A stretch of 64,000 nucleotides of DNA, from contig NZ_CP113913.1 of assembly GCF_029395355.1 (NCBI RefSeq), forward strand, positions 2,108,001-2,172,000, in the 5' to 3' direction. Shown here in pieces: positions 18,469 to 27,864 of this stretch. The notes under the pieces are model-generated. The model searched no databases, was not told where the DNA came from, and saw nothing but the letters and a program-made list of their open reading frames with translations. This DNA is from Bifidobacterium sp. ESL0800. GTDB lineage: Bacteria > Actinomycetota > Actinomycetes > Actinomycetales > Bifidobacteriaceae. Position numbers and translations under genes: made by a program. Every line of letters starts with the position of its first letter. Position 1 is the first letter of the stretch.

Positions 18469-19668
18469 ATGACCAATTCGCCCAATTCCAAGGGGCGCTT
18501 CGGCATCCACGGGGGCCAGTACATCCCCGAGACGCTGATGGGCGCCGTCAACGAGCTGGAGGAGGCCTACAACCATTACAAAACCGATCCGGACTTCCTC
18601 GCCGAGCTCGACGACCTCGAGAAGAAGTACGCGGGCCGTCCGTCGCTGTTGTATTACGCAGAGAATATGACCAAGGACCTCGGCGGTGCCAAGATTTATC
18701 TGAAGCGCGAGGACCTCAACCATACCGGTGCGCACAAGATCAACAACGTGCTCGGCCAGGCGCTCTTGGCCAAGCGCATGGGCAAGACCCGGCTGATCGC
18801 GGAGACCGGCGCGGGCCAGCACGGCGTGGCCACGGCCACCGTCGCGGCGCTTTTCGGCATGGAGTGCGTGGTCTATATGGGCCAGGTCGATATGGAACGC
18901 CAGGCGCTGAACGTCTACCGTATGAGGCTCTTGGGCGCGGAGGTGCGCGGGGTGACCAGCGGCACCGGCACGTTGAAGGACGCGGTTTCCGAGACCTTCC
19001 GTGAATGGACGCGACGCATCGCCGACACCCACTACTGCCTCGGCTCGTGTATGGGCCCGCACCCCTTCCCGACTATGGTGCGCGACTTCCAGGCCGTCAT
19101 TTCCAAGGAGGCCCGCGAGCAGATTCTCGAGGACGAAGGCAAGCTTCCGGCGGCGGTGATCGCGTGCGTCGGCGGCGGCTCCAATGCCATCGGCAGCTTC
19201 TACAACTTCATTGGCGACGAGGGTGTCAAGCTCATCGGCTGCGAGGCAGCAGGTCGCGGCATCGACACCGACCGCACCGCCGCCACGATGAACACCGGAT
19301 CGCTCGGCATCTTCCACGGCATGAAAAGCTACTTCTGCCAGAACGAGTACGGCCAGATCGCGCCGGTCTACACGATTTCCGCCGGCCTCGACTACCCGGG
19401 TGTCGGCCCGGAGCACGCGGCGCTGAAGGATTCCGGTCGCGCCCAATACGTCGCCATCACCGATGACGAGGCCGTCGACGCCTTCGAATACCTCAGCCGT
19501 ACCGAGGGCGTCATCCCGGCCATCGAAAGCGCGCACGCCGTGGCCTATGCCATGAAACTCGCGCCGACGCTGCCAAAGGACCAAAGTATCATCGTCACCC
19601 TTTCCGGGCGTGGCGACAAGGACGTGGCGGCCATCGCCCGTTACCGTGGGGAGGATCTTCATGACTGA
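18469..19668 (+). CDS. trpB: Tryptophan synthase beta chain
   Basis: The 399-residue PLP enzyme joins indole and serine. The PLP lysine is in [15 protein letters not shown] (about residue 87), the phosphate-binding loop is GGGSNAIG, and the GRGDKD tail is typical of TrpB1. Length is standard. AAAAGGAG precedes the ATG by about 7 nt. A 250-nt gap separates it from trpF. I see no terminator or open frame in that gap, but an internal promoter there is possible. Its last codons overlap the trpA start by 8 nt. Confidence 0.98.
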   Translation: MTNSPNSKGRFGIHGGQYIPETLMGAVNELEEAYNHYKTDPDFLAELDDLEKKYAGRPSLLYYAENMTKDLGGAKIYLKREDLNHTGAHKINNVLGQALLAKRMGKTRLIAETGAGQHGVATATVAALFGMECVVYMGQVDMERQALNVYRMRLLGAEVRGVTSGTGTLKDAVSETFREWTRRIADTHYCLGSCMGPHPFPTMVRDFQAVISKEAREQILEDEGKLPAAVIACVGGGSNAIGSFYNFIGDEGVKLIGCEAAGRGIDTDRTAATMNTGSLGIFHGMKSYFCQNEYGQIAPVYTISAGLDYPGVGPEHAALKDSGRAQYVAITDDEAVDAFEYLSRTEGVIPAIESAHAVAYAMKLAPTLPKDQSIIVTLSGRGDKDVAAIARYRGEDLHD

Positions 19669-20596
19669 TAATACCAATACCGCCTCCGAGCGTGCCGCGG
19701 CCGCCGAAGCGAGACTGTTTGCCGACAATGACGGCGATGCGCAGGGTTTGCGCCCGGCCGGCGACGCTGCGAAATCGCAACCCGTCGTGCCGCACCGTTC
19801 CCGTATCGCGCAAGCGTTCACGGCCCCTGACGGCAGCCGTCGCAAGGCGTTCGTCCCGTTCGTCACAATCGGCGACCCATCGATTGCTCTGACCGAAAAG
19901 CTGGTGCCGGCCATGGTCGATGCCGGCGCCGACCTGATCGAGCTGGGCGTGCCCTTCTCCGACCCGACCGCCGAAGGCCCAGTCATTCAGGAAGCGAGCA
20001 ACCGCGCGCTTTCCGCCGGGACGACCACCGACGATGCCTTCGCGCTGGTTGAGCGTCTGCGAGGCGAGCACAAGATTGAGACGCCGATGGTGTTCATGAC
20101 CTACTCCAACGTGCTCTATTCCTACGGGCTTGAGCGTTTCGCGCGTCGGGCGGCCGAAGTCGGGCTCGACGGCGTGATTCTGCCGGACGTGCCGCATGAG
20201 GAGAAGCCCGAGTTCGACGATCCGTTGGCTGCCGCAGGGCTTGAACTGGTCAGCCTCATCGCGCCGACCTCGCACGAGCGCATCCGCAGCATCGCCTCGG
20301 ACGCCAAGGGCTTCATCTATTGCGTCAGCTCGCTTGGCGTCACCGGCGTGCGCAAGGAGATCACCACCGACGTGGCGGGGATGGTGCGTGAGGTGCGTGC
20401 CGCCACCGACGTGCCGGCCGCCATCGGTTTCGGCATCTCGACCCCCGAGCAGGCCGCCAAGATGGCCGGCGACTCGGATGGTGCCATTGTCGGCTCGGCC
20501 ATCGTGCGCATCGTCGGCAAATACGGCGAGGATGCGGTGCCCTACGTCGCCGACTACGTGCGCTCCATGGCCGATGCCGTTCACGCCCTGAACTGA
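19661..20596 (+). CDS. trpA: Tryptophan synthase alpha chain
   Basis: The TIM-barrel subunit splits indole-3-glycerol phosphate and passes indole to TrpB. The catalytic Glu lies in [12 protein letters not shown], which also contains the active-site Asp. The phosphate site is seen in FGISTPEQA and GAIVGSAIV. At 311 residues it is about 40 longer than usual, owing to an Ala/Asp-rich N-terminal extension before SRIAQAF. ATG 19661 has GGGGAGG 7 nt upstream and overlaps trpB. It is the last gene of trpEGDCFBA. Confidence 0.96.
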   Translation: MTDNTNTASERAAAAEARLFADNDGDAQGLRPAGDAAKSQPVVPHRSRIAQAFTAPDGSRRKAFVPFVTIGDPSIALTEKLVPAMVDAGADLIELGVPFSDPTAEGPVIQEASNRALSAGTTTDDAFALVERLRGEHKIETPMVFMTYSNVLYSYGLERFARRAAEVGLDGVILPDVPHEEKPEFDDPLAAAGLELVSLIAPTSHERIRSIASDAKGFIYCVSSLGVTGVRKEITTDVAGMVREVRAATDVPAAIGFGISTPEQAAKMAGDSDGAIVGSAIVRIVGKYGEDAVPYVADYVRSMADAVHALN

Positions 20597-20658
20597 GGAT
20601 TCCGCAAATCGGTCATAATGATTCGGCCATAGTAATAAGGAATAATTAATAAGAAATC

Positions 20659-20691
20659 GCGGGCACATTCGTCATCAGACGTTGTGCCCGC
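20659..20691 (+). terminator. Hairpin after trpA, possible terminator
   Basis: GCGGGCACA pairs perfectly with TGTGCCCGC, but no clear T-run follows, so intrinsic termination is doubtful. It lies directly before the 61-62 bp repeat array. Confidence 0.5.
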
Positions 20692-20698
20692 ATTCTGG

Positions 20699-20868
20699 TG
20701 CTGGTAAACCGCATCTGGACCGTTGCTAAAGTCCGTTTCCCAGCACTAAACCCAAGTTGGTGCTGGGAAACTGCATCCGGCCCGTTGCTAAAGTCCGTTT
20801 TCCAGCAGTAAAACCGCGTAGTGCCGGTAAACTGCATCTGGCCAGCTGGTAAAGTCCGTTTCCCAGCA
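20699..20868. repeat. Three tandem 61-62 bp units with TGCTGG...CCAGCA ends
   Basis: Units begin at 20699, 20761 and 20822 with TGCTGG (TGCCGG in the third). Each carries AAAC-GCATC and then GCTAAAGTCCGTTT, and ends in CCAGCA about 45 nt after its start. The two ends of each unit are nearly complementary (TGCTGGGAAAC with GTTTCCCAGCA), so each can fold into a hairpin. The array fills most of the 391-nt gap between trpA and the YggS gene. Related copies lie at 22460 and 46978. Confidence 0.85.
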
Positions 20869-20987
20869 TGAAGATGTGTCGGCGATGGATTGTCGACAGA
20901 ATGATGATCTGTTATTCCTCTTTTATTGCTGCGCGATGACATGGGCATGCATAATATGGAGGCGGACAATCGAAGTGGAAGCGGGGA

Positions 20988-21935
20988 ATGATGACTGCTT
21001 ATATGGATCACAAGGATCTCGCCAACGAGGTCATCGACGAGGCACGGACCAAGGAGATCGCGGACGGCGTGCATCGTGTGTTCGACGACATCGCGCAGGC
21101 CGAGGTGGCTTCCGGGCGCGAATCCGGGTCGGTGCGTCTGCTCGCAGCCACGAAAACCCGTGATGTCGGTGAGATTATGGCGGCCATCGACGCCGGCGTT
21201 CGCATGATCGGCGAGAACCGTCCGCAGGAGATTTCGGCCAAAGCCGAGGGGCTGATTCGCCAGTGCGCAGCACGCGGTTTTTCGCTGGGCGCCGCCGCGA
21301 ACGCCCAGAATGCCAACGGTTCCAATGGTCCTGCCGCCCTGTTGAATACAAGCTCGGCCGGTAACGTTATGAAGTCGCAGAATGCTAATGGTTCCGATAA
21401 CCTTGCCGCTTCCGCGGATGCCCAAATTTCCCAAGCCACGCCGAACGGCCATATCCCGTTCCATCTCATCGGCCAGCTGCAATCCAATAAAATCGGCAAG
21501 GTCCTGCCGTACGTCGACACCATCGAATCCGTAGGTTCTCTCGACGAAGCGCAGAAAATCGCGCGTCGCGCCGTGGCCCGCAATATCGTCGTCGGCGTAC
21601 TGCTGGAAGTCAACGAATCCGGGGAAGCCTCGAAGTCCGGGTGCGAGCCCGATGAGGCCGCGGATCTCGCCTATCAGATTGCTGCCATGGAAGGCCTGCA
21701 ATTGCAAGGTTTGATGACCATCGGTGCCCACGTCGACGACGAAAAGACGATACGTTCCGGATTCGCCCACTTGCGCGGCGTCCGTGACACGATTCTGAAC
21801 TCCGGCGAGCCCGGAACGGCCGGCTGCAAGGACCTTTCGATGGGCATGACCCACGATATGGACTACGCGGTGGCCGAAGGCTCGACCATCGTGCGCGTCG
21901 GCACCGCGTTTTTCGGCGAGCGCGCGTTTATCTGA
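20988..21935 (+). CDS. YggS/PLPBP-family PLP-binding protein with an insertion
   Basis: This protein of the alanine-racemase-fold family keeps pyridoxal phosphate homeostasis. The PLP lysine is in LLAATKTRD, and the family blocks IGENRPQE, HLIGQLQSNK and GMTHDMDYAVAEGSTIVRVGTAFFGER-type C-terminus are all present. At 315 residues it is far longer than the usual 230 or so. About 58 residues (95-152) rich in Asn/Ala/Ser are inserted between the IGENRPQE and HLIGQLQ blocks. The insertion contains two near-copies of QNANGS at a 75-nt offset. The start is the first of two adjacent ATGs after GCGGGG. The insertion sits in a loop region, so function may be kept. Confidence 0.9.
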   Translation: MMTAYMDHKDLANEVIDEARTKEIADGVHRVFDDIAQAEVASGRESGSVRLLAATKTRDVGEIMAAIDAGVRMIGENRPQEISAKAEGLIRQCAARGFSLGAAANAQNANGSNGPAALLNTSSAGNVMKSQNANGSDNLAASADAQISQATPNGHIPFHLIGQLQSNKIGKVLPYVDTIESVGSLDEAQKIARRAVARNIVVGVLLEVNESGEASKSGCEPDEAADLAYQIAAMEGLQLQGLMTIGAHVDDEKTIRSGFAHLRGVRDTILNSGEPGTAGCKDLSMGMTHDMDYAVAEGSTIVRVGTAFFGERAFI

Positions 21936-22098
21936 GATGGCGAATTGGCAGAACGGCAAGTGTTCCTGAAGCCATGGAGAATAGTGGAATACGCTGGGTG
22001 CAAGTTTGTCGGGCTTTCGGTTATTGATTTTTGCTTTGATGTTTTTGAAAGGTGACGAGAGATAATTTAGCGTTAAATCAACGTCAAAGGGGAAGACG

Positions 22099-22446
22099 AT
22101 GAGAGAACAAACGAAAATAAAAGGGCCTTCAGGTAGGAACAAAGCCAGAAGCAATGGCCGTGTGATTCGCGTTCGCGCGGTGGTCTCCGGCTTGGTGCAA
22201 GGCGTGGGCTACCGTTACTTCGCAGTCAACGAGGCTCGGCGTTGCGATGTCGCCGGCTGGGTGCGCAACCGGCTCGACGGCTCGGTCGAAGCCGAGGCGC
22301 AAGGCGATCAGAGCCTGGTGGCCGCGTTCGTCGAACGGCTTGGCCACGGCCCGCAATGGGGTCGCGTCGACCACGTGGAAACAACGGAAATACCGCTTGC
22401 CGACAACGAGGGCTTCGAATTCCGCGTCCGTCGCGACGCCCGCTGA
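22099..22446 (+). CDS. acyP: Acylphosphatase
   Basis: The small alpha/beta enzyme hydrolyses acyl phosphates. The catalytic Arg is in the signature GLVQGVGYRYFA, and the second signature follows as GWVRNRLDGSVEAEAQG with the conserved Asn. The family core is about 90 residues; here a basic stretch of about 20 residues precedes it (total 115). AAAGGGGAAG lies upstream of the ATG at 22099. It stands alone, followed by palindromic repeats. Confidence 0.93.
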   Translation: MREQTKIKGPSGRNKARSNGRVIRVRAVVSGLVQGVGYRYFAVNEARRCDVAGWVRNRLDGSVEAEAQGDQSLVAAFVERLGHGPQWGRVDHVETTEIPLADNEGFEFRVRRDAR

Positions 22447-22459
22447 GATTGCGTTGTTG

Positions 22460-22550
22460 CCAGCACTAAGTGCGGTTGATGTGCTGGAAATAACGCATTT
22501 AGCGGTTGAAAATAGGTCATTACCAGCATAAGGGCCATAGTTAGTGCTGG
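22460..22550. repeat. Inverted copies of the TGCTGG/CCAGCA element
   Basis: CCAGCA (22460), TGCTGG (22482), CCAGCA (22523) and TGCTGG (22545) alternate, producing overlapping imperfect palindromes immediately after acyP. Inner bases differ from the arrays at 20699 and 46978, but the ends and approximate spacing are shared. Confidence 0.65.
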
Positions 22551-22719
22551 TAACAACGCGTTTGGATTGCCGTTTTGCCCGTTTCGTGGTCATGCCCGGA
22601 ACGCAACTGTGCGCAGGAAACTGTAGCCATGGCTGAACAGGGCGGTTCAGCGCCGATTTTTTTCGGTATATTTCCTGCTTTGCCTGTTCCCAGACCGGAA
22701 GATGGCGTAGGCTGGAGGC

Positions 22720-23535
22720 ATGAGAATCGCACGCTACTCCTATAACGATGTTCCGCACTATGCCTTCGTGCAGACCGACAAGAACGACAAGAAGGATTAT
22801 CTGGTCGAGCTCGACGGCTATCCCTTTGGCTCGCAGCCGGTCGGCCCTACCGGCCAGCGACATTTAATCGACGAGGACGGTGTTCGCCTGCTTGCTCCGG
22901 TCATCCCCTCCAAGGTATACGGCCTGGCCAAGAACTACGAGGCCCACGCGCAATATATGCACGCCAAAGGCCAGTCGTCCGCCGAACATGCGCCAAGCGA
23001 GATGGTCATTTTCATGAAGCCGTCCACCTCCGTCATCGGCCCCGACGATCCGATCGTCATTCCCGACTATTCCAATGACATGAACTTCGAACCCGAGGTT
23101 GCCGTGGTTATGGGCCGCATCGCCAAGAACGTTTCGGTCGACAAAGCCATGGACTACGTGCTCGGCTTCACCTGCGTCAACGACGTGACGCTGCGCGATC
23201 TGCAGGGCAACGACCCGATGTGGACGCGAGCCAAAGGTTTCGACACCTCCTGCCCGCTCGGTCCGTGGGTGGAGACCGACCTCGACTGGAAGGACGCGAA
23301 GATCTCCTTCACTTTGAACGGCGAGGACGTCCCTGCCGCTTCCGGCACCACCGCCGACCTGATTCATTCGATTCCCGAACAGATCGCCGAAATCTCCAGC
23401 TTCGCCACGCTTTTGCCGGGCGATGTCATCATGACCGGCACCCCCAACGCCTCCGGCACGTTGAAGCCGCGTGACGAGGCCATCGTCAACATCGAAGGCA
23501 TCGGTTCGCTGCGCAACGTGGTCGTCAAGGGCTGA
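22720..23535 (+). CDS. Fumarylacetoacetate hydrolase-family protein
   Basis: This 271-residue protein has the FAH fold. The metal-binding acidic residues are visible in FEPEVAVVMGR (Glu-x-Glu) and CVNDVTLRD. The conserved MKPSTSVIG and RAKGFDTSCPLGPW blocks and the closing LLPGDVIMTGTPNASG are also present. Members cleave or isomerise 2-oxo acid compounds such as acylpyruvates and oxaloacetate enol. The exact substrate cannot be told. An N-terminal stretch of about 70 residues precedes the catalytic domain. The ATG at 22720 is preceded by GGAGGC. It is monocistronic, and a strong terminator follows. Confidence 0.88.
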   Translation: MRIARYSYNDVPHYAFVQTDKNDKKDYLVELDGYPFGSQPVGPTGQRHLIDEDGVRLLAPVIPSKVYGLAKNYEAHAQYMHAKGQSSAEHAPSEMVIFMKPSTSVIGPDDPIVIPDYSNDMNFEPEVAVVMGRIAKNVSVDKAMDYVLGFTCVNDVTLRDLQGNDPMWTRAKGFDTSCPLGPWVETDLDWKDAKISFTLNGEDVPAASGTTADLIHSIPEQIAEISSFATLLPGDVIMTGTPNASGTLKPRDEAIVNIEGIGSLRNVVVKG

Positions 23536-23601
23536 ATGCGAGGTTTCGCAAGTACCGTATATATAAGGTATGCGCGAGATAGATGAAGGTATAGGTATCG
23601 G

Positions 23602-23643
23602 ACAGGCCGGTTGGCGGAGTTGATTCCGCTGGCCGGCCTGTTT
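23602..23643 (+). terminator. Rho-independent terminator after the FAH-family gene
   Basis: ACAGGCCGG...GGCGGA pairs with TCCGCTGGCCGGCCTGT and is followed by TTTC. It lies in the 418-nt gap before clpB, which otherwise holds only the HAIR operator and promoter sequence. Confidence 0.85.
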
Positions 23644-23822
23644 CTATTATTCTTTGGTCCGGTAGAGTCCGAGTCCGACCATTTCTGTGTTTGGTGTATT
23701 CATGTCTGCCGGTTTAGACAGGTTCCAATATGGGTTTGGTGTCACGAATCGTGCCGATAAATCTGTCGGTTATTGGCGTCATGAGTCATCTCGTATAGGG
23801 AACTAGACAATGAAGTCTAAAA

Positions 23823-23843
23823 GTTGAGTCGAAGAGACTCAAG
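23823..23843 (+). promoter_or_regulatory. HAIR operator (HspR site) upstream of clpB
   Basis: GTTGAGT-N7-ACTCAAG matches the HspR-associated inverted repeat CTTGAGT-N7-ACTCAAG in 13 of 14 bases. It lies about 110 nt before the clpB start, so heat-shock repression by HspR is expected. Confidence 0.88.
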
Positions 23844-23953
23844 TTTTGGGAATAGAACCCCTCGGTTTGCGGTTGTATTAAGCAGACAACGAAATATGCC
23901 TTGGAATTCCAACGATTTCGCGACGGAAACAGGGCGAACAAACGGAGGAAAAC

Positions 23954-26587
23954 ATGGAACAACAATTTACGACCATGGCGCAGGAAGCGATCGGCGACGC
24001 GATTCAGAGCGCGTCGGCTGCGGGCAATCCGCAGGTCGACACTCTGCATGTGATGGATGCGTTGCTGCGTCAGGAAAACAGCGTGGTCACAGGGCTGATC
24101 AGCGCTGCTGGTGGCGATACGAAGACGATTGGTGCCGCGGTGCGCAACGCGTTGGTCGCGCTGCCGAGCGCGAGCGGATCGTCGACTTCGCAGCCGCAGG
24201 CGAGCCGTCAGTTGACCACCGCGTTGGCTGACGCTGAGAAGGAAATGAAGCAGATGGGCGACGAGTATGTCTCCACCGAACATCTGCTCATCGGCATCGC
24301 CGACGCCGAACCCAACGAGGGCGCGACGATTCTCAAAAACAACGGTGTGACCGCTGCGGCGTTGCGCAAGGCTGTGCCCGGTGTGCGCGGTGGCGCAAAA
24401 GTCACCAGCCCGGATGCCGAAGGCAGCTATAAGGCGCTCGAGAAGTATTCCACCGACCTGACCGCGCAGGCGAAGGAAGGCAAGCTCGATCCGGTGATCG
24501 GCCGTGACCAGGAGATCCGCCGTGTCATGCAGATCCTCTCACGCCGCACCAAGAACAACCCGGTGCTTATCGGCGAGCCTGGCGTCGGCAAAACCGCCGT
24601 CGTCGAGGGTCTTGCGGAACGTATCGTCGCGGGCGATGTGCCGACTACCTTGCAGAACAAGAAGCTCATCAGCCTTGATCTGGGCTCGATGGTGGCCGGT
24701 TCGAAGTACCGTGGCGAGTTTGAGGAACGCCTCAAGGCAGTCCTCAACGAGATCAAGAGCGCGAACGGCGAGATCATCACCTTCATCGACGAGATTCACA
24801 CCATCGTCGGCGCGGGCGCGGCCGAAGGCTCGATGGACGCGGGCAATATGCTCAAGCCCATGCTGGCGCGCGGCGAGCTGCGCCTGATCGGCGCGACCAC
24901 GCTCGACGAATACCGCGAGAACATCGAGAAGGACCCGGCGTTGGAACGTCGTTTCCAGCAGGTTTTCGTCGGTGAGCCGAGCGTTGAGGATACCATTGCG
25001 ATTCTGCGTGGCTTGAAGCAGCGTTACGAGGCGCACCACAAGGTGACCATCGGCGACGACGCGCTCGTAGCCGCGGCGACGCTTTCGAACCGCTACATTT
25101 CCGGCCGTCAGCTGCCCGACAAGGCAATCGACTTGGTCGACGAGGCGGCGGCGCACCTGCGTATGGAGTTGGATTCGCAGCCTGAGGAGATTGACGAGCT
25201 GCAGCGTCGCGAGACACGTCTCGAGATGGAGGAAATGCAGCTGAAGAAGGCCGAGGACCCGGCCAGCAAGGACCGCTTGAAGAAGCTGCAAAGCGATTTG
25301 GCGGATACCCGTGAGAAGCTTTCGGGCCTGAAGTCGCGTTGGGACGCCGAGAAGGCCGGCCACAACAAGGTCGGCGACCTGCGTGCCCAGCTCGACGCCA
25401 AGAAGGTGCAGGCCGACAAGTTTACCCGCGAGGGCGATTTGGAGAAGGCCAGCAAGATTCTTTACGGTGAGATTCCGGCGATCCAGAAGCAGCTCGATCT
25501 GGCCGAACAGGCTGCGGACGAGGAGAATGCGGACGGCCAGGAGACCGAGCCGATGGTGCCCGACCATGTGGATGCCGATTCGGTGGCGGGCATCGTCTCC
25601 GAATGGACCGGCATCCCCGTCGGCCGTCTGATGCAGGGCGAAAACGAGAAGCTGCTGAATATGGAGAAGTTCCTTGGGCGTCGCGTCATCGGACAGAAAG
25701 AAGCGATTCAGGCGGTTTCAGATGCGGTGCGGCGCTCGCGTGCCGGCATCTCCGACCCGAATCGCCCGACCGGTTCGTTCCTCTTCCTCGGACCCACGGG
25801 CGTGGGCAAGACGGAGCTCGCCAAGGCGTTGGCGGACTTCCTCTTCGACGATGAGAAGGCCATGGTGCGCATCGACATGAGCGAGTACATGGACAAGGGT
25901 TCGGTGACCCGTCTGATCGGTGCGGCCCCCGGCTACGTCGGCTACGAAGAAGGCGGCCAGCTCACCGAGGCTGTGCGGCGTCGCCCTTACTCCGTCGTGT
26001 TGTTCGACGAGGTGGAGAAGGCGAATCCCGAGGTCTTCGACATCCTTTTGCAGGTGCTTGACGACGGCCGTTTGACCGATGGGCAGGGCCGGACCGTGGA
26101 CTTCAAGAACACGATTCTGATCATGACCTCGAACCTTGGATCGCAGTTCCTGGTGCAGCCTGATCTGGATGATGAGGCGAAGAAGAACGCGGTGATGGAC
26201 GCGGTGCATGCGCACTTCAAGCCCGAATTCATCAACCGTCTCGACGAGCTGGTCATCTTCCATCCGCTCACCCGCGAGGAGCTGGGCGAGATCGTCGACA
26301 TCCAGGTGCGTCAGGTCGCCTCGCGCTTGACCGACCGTCGCATTACGCTCGACGTCACCAAGGCCGCGAAGGAATGGCTCGCCAACGCCGGTTACGACCC
26401 GGCTTACGGCGCTCGTCCGTTGCGTCGTTTGGTGCAGACCGAGGTCGGCGACCAGATGGCGAAGATGTTGCTGAGTGGCAAGGTTCACGACGGCGATACC
26501 GTTTTGGTCGACCAGACCGGCGGCGATCACCTCGAGCTGAGCACGATGCCGGAGGATCCGTTGGATGAGGATCACGACGGCGAGTGA
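23954..26587 (+). CDS. clpB: ATP-dependent disaggregase ClpB
   Basis: The 877-residue hexameric AAA+ chaperone rescues aggregated proteins with DnaK. The N domain covers about 1-145. The first AAA domain has Walker A GEPGVGKT at 207 and the pore/Walker B region around [12 protein letters not shown]. The long coiled-coil M domain lies at about 400-525 ([16 protein letters not shown] onward), and the second AAA domain has GPTGVGKT at 613. The M domain distinguishes it from ClpA/ClpC. The C-terminus is acidic (PLDEDHDGE). GGAGG precedes the ATG. A HAIR operator upstream places it in the HspR regulon, and a hairpin terminator follows. Confidence 0.98.
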   Translation: MEQQFTTMAQEAIGDAIQSASAAGNPQVDTLHVMDALLRQENSVVTGLISAAGGDTKTIGAAVRNALVALPSASGSSTSQPQASRQLTTALADAEKEMKQMGDEYVSTEHLLIGIADAEPNEGATILKNNGVTAAALRKAVPGVRGGAKVTSPDAEGSYKALEKYSTDLTAQAKEGKLDPVIGRDQEIRRVMQILSRRTKNNPVLIGEPGVGKTAVVEGLAERIVAGDVPTTLQNKKLISLDLGSMVAGSKYRGEFEERLKAVLNEIKSANGEIITFIDEIHTIVGAGAAEGSMDAGNMLKPMLARGELRLIGATTLDEYRENIEKDPALERRFQQVFVGEPSVEDTIAILRGLKQRYEAHHKVTIGDDALVAAATLSNRYISGRQLPDKAIDLVDEAAAHLRMELDSQPEEIDELQRRETRLEMEEMQLKKAEDPASKDRLKKLQSDLADTREKLSGLKSRWDAEKAGHNKVGDLRAQLDAKKVQADKFTREGDLEKASKILYGEIPAIQKQLDLAEQAADEENADGQETEPMVPDHVDADSVAGIVSEWTGIPVGRLMQGENEKLLNMEKFLGRRVIGQKEAIQAVSDAVRRSRAGISDPNRPTGSFLFLGPTGVGKTELAKALADFLFDDEKAMVRIDMSEYMDKGSVTRLIGAAPGYVGYEEGGQLTEAVRRRPYSVVLFDEVEKANPEVFDILLQVLDDGRLTDGQGRTVDFKNTILIMTSNLGSQFLVQPDLDDEAKKNAVMDAVHAHFKPEFINRLDELVIFHPLTREELGEIVDIQVRQVASRLTDRRITLDVTKAAKEWLANAGYDPAYGARPLRRLVQTEVGDQMAKMLLSGKVHDGDTVLVDQTGGDHLELSTMPEDPLDEDHDGE

Positions 26588-26686
26588 ACCGACGCGGTGA
26601 AACCAGAAACGCAACGCAAGTGAAAGCAAGCAGGCGTGACGTTTCGGTTTTCGCCGGTAACCGTTGAATGATGGCTTTCTGATAGG

Positions 26687-26727
26687 AAAGGCCGGATTGT
26701 TGCAGGAATGCAGCGGTCCGGCCCTTT
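26687..26727. terminator. Hairpin between convergent clpB and the membrane-protein gene
   Basis: AAAGGCCGGA pairs with TCCGGCCCTTT around an inner TTGCA/TGCAG stem. A-rich and T-rich flanks allow termination from both sides. Confidence 0.8.
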
Positions 26728-26822
26728 GCTTATGTTCGCGGTCTATTTGAGATGCTTTTAGCGAGATGCTGATAAGGAGATGCTTGTAACGACACGTCGT
26801 TGGCGTGTTCTGGTTAATCGGG

Positions 26823-27755
26823 TCAATCGTTGCTATGCCGTGTCTTTCTGCGGCCACTGATAATAAGGATAACCGCGAGAATAGCGAGAATAAAACCGGC
26901 GACAACCAGCACTCCCACACCGCCGAACAACGCGACGACCAGCCGTGGCTGCGGGCCGAACGCCACCAGAAGCGCGAAGGCCCAGACCGCGATGATGATG
27001 ACGGTGATCGTGAAGACGCGGGAGAAACGGGCGACTTTCCTCACTCCGGCGATGAGTGTGGCAAATGCGCGGTCGGCTATGGAATCGCTTGGAGTTTCCG
27101 GGATGGAAGTTGAAGTTGTTGATGAAGTGGCCGAATCTTGGAAACGTTCGGCGTCGCGCAGGATGGAAAGCTCAAGCAGCTCGATGCTCAGCGCCAGGGC
27201 GACGATGACGTTGACCGAACCAAAATAGGCGTGACGTGAACCTTCGGGGAACTGATTGCCGGCCACGCAGATGGCCAGACTGTAGATATAGGCGCCGGTG
27301 GCTCCAAGAGAAATCAGCGAATTGACGTCGGGCATATGGCGTTTCAGCGCGTGCCAGCCCTCGCGATGAATCGGAGAGCCGCAATAGAACATCGCCGGGG
27401 TGGTCAGGATGGCCTGTACCCATGGATTGATGAGCCAGCTGGGAATCAGAGAATCGCTGAAACGGCTTAACAGTGAGGGGATGAACACGATGACGGTAAG
27501 GACCAGCGCGAGTATCAGCAGGCGTGAGACGTGTGAAATCTGAGCCGTGGTCTCATTGGACTGCCCCTTGGCGGCGTTATCGTCGGAAGAAGTGTTGATG
27601 CCGGCGTCGGAAACGTCGAGGTTGCGTAGTCCCTGAAGTGCGGCCTCCACCGGTGATGGCGCCGAAGTCGGCGAGCGGAAAAAGAGGAGGATGAGCCACG
27701 TTGCCAGCGCGGCGAGCACCACTGCCAAACCGCCCATGAATAAGTCGAATCCCAC
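26823..27755 (-). CDS. Membrane protein derived from a P1B-type (CopA-like) ATPase transmembrane region
   Basis: This 310-residue protein has about six hydrophobic segments. The middle (about 110-200) clearly echoes helices 3-4 of copper-type P1B ATPases: CGSPIHREGWHALKRHMPDVNSL and LGATGAYIYSLAI correspond to the CopA pattern FYKGAYKALRNKSANMDVLV and AMGTSAAYFYSLY. The CPC metal site, the DKTG phosphorylation motif and the ATP-binding domain are all missing, so it cannot be a P-type pump. It may be a reduced relict or a membrane protein with a new role. The start is GTG at 27755 with AAGGAGGA upstream. It is divergent from rmuC. Confidence 0.6.
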   Translation of the reverse strand: MGFDLFMGGLAVVLAALATWLILLFFRSPTSAPSPVEAALQGLRNLDVSDAGINTSSDDNAAKGQSNETTAQISHVSRLLILALVLTVIVFIPSLLSRFSDSLIPSWLINPWVQAILTTPAMFYCGSPIHREGWHALKRHMPDVNSLISLGATGAYIYSLAICVAGNQFPEGSRHAYFGSVNVIVALALSIELLELSILRDAERFQDSATSSTTSTSIPETPSDSIADRAFATLIAGVRKVARFSRVFTITVIIIAVWAFALLVAFGPQPRLVVALFGGVGVLVVAGFILAILAVILIISGRRKTRHSND

Positions 27756-27864
27756 GGTTCCTCCTTGATTACCCTTTCATCATTCCAGCAAGTGGCATCG
27801 ATATCCATATCGGCGCCATGATTGACACGAGATATACGCACAGCCTTGTGTCTGGATTTCGTCC

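Noticed and set aside
20699..20868. CRISPR array
   Set aside because: Unit length 61-62 bp with three copies, the variable parts are not unique spacers, the units are palindromic, and there are no cas genes.
26823..27755. Functional copper-exporting P-type ATPase
   Set aside because: No CPC, DKTG or ATP-binding motifs; only a stretch of the transmembrane region is similar.
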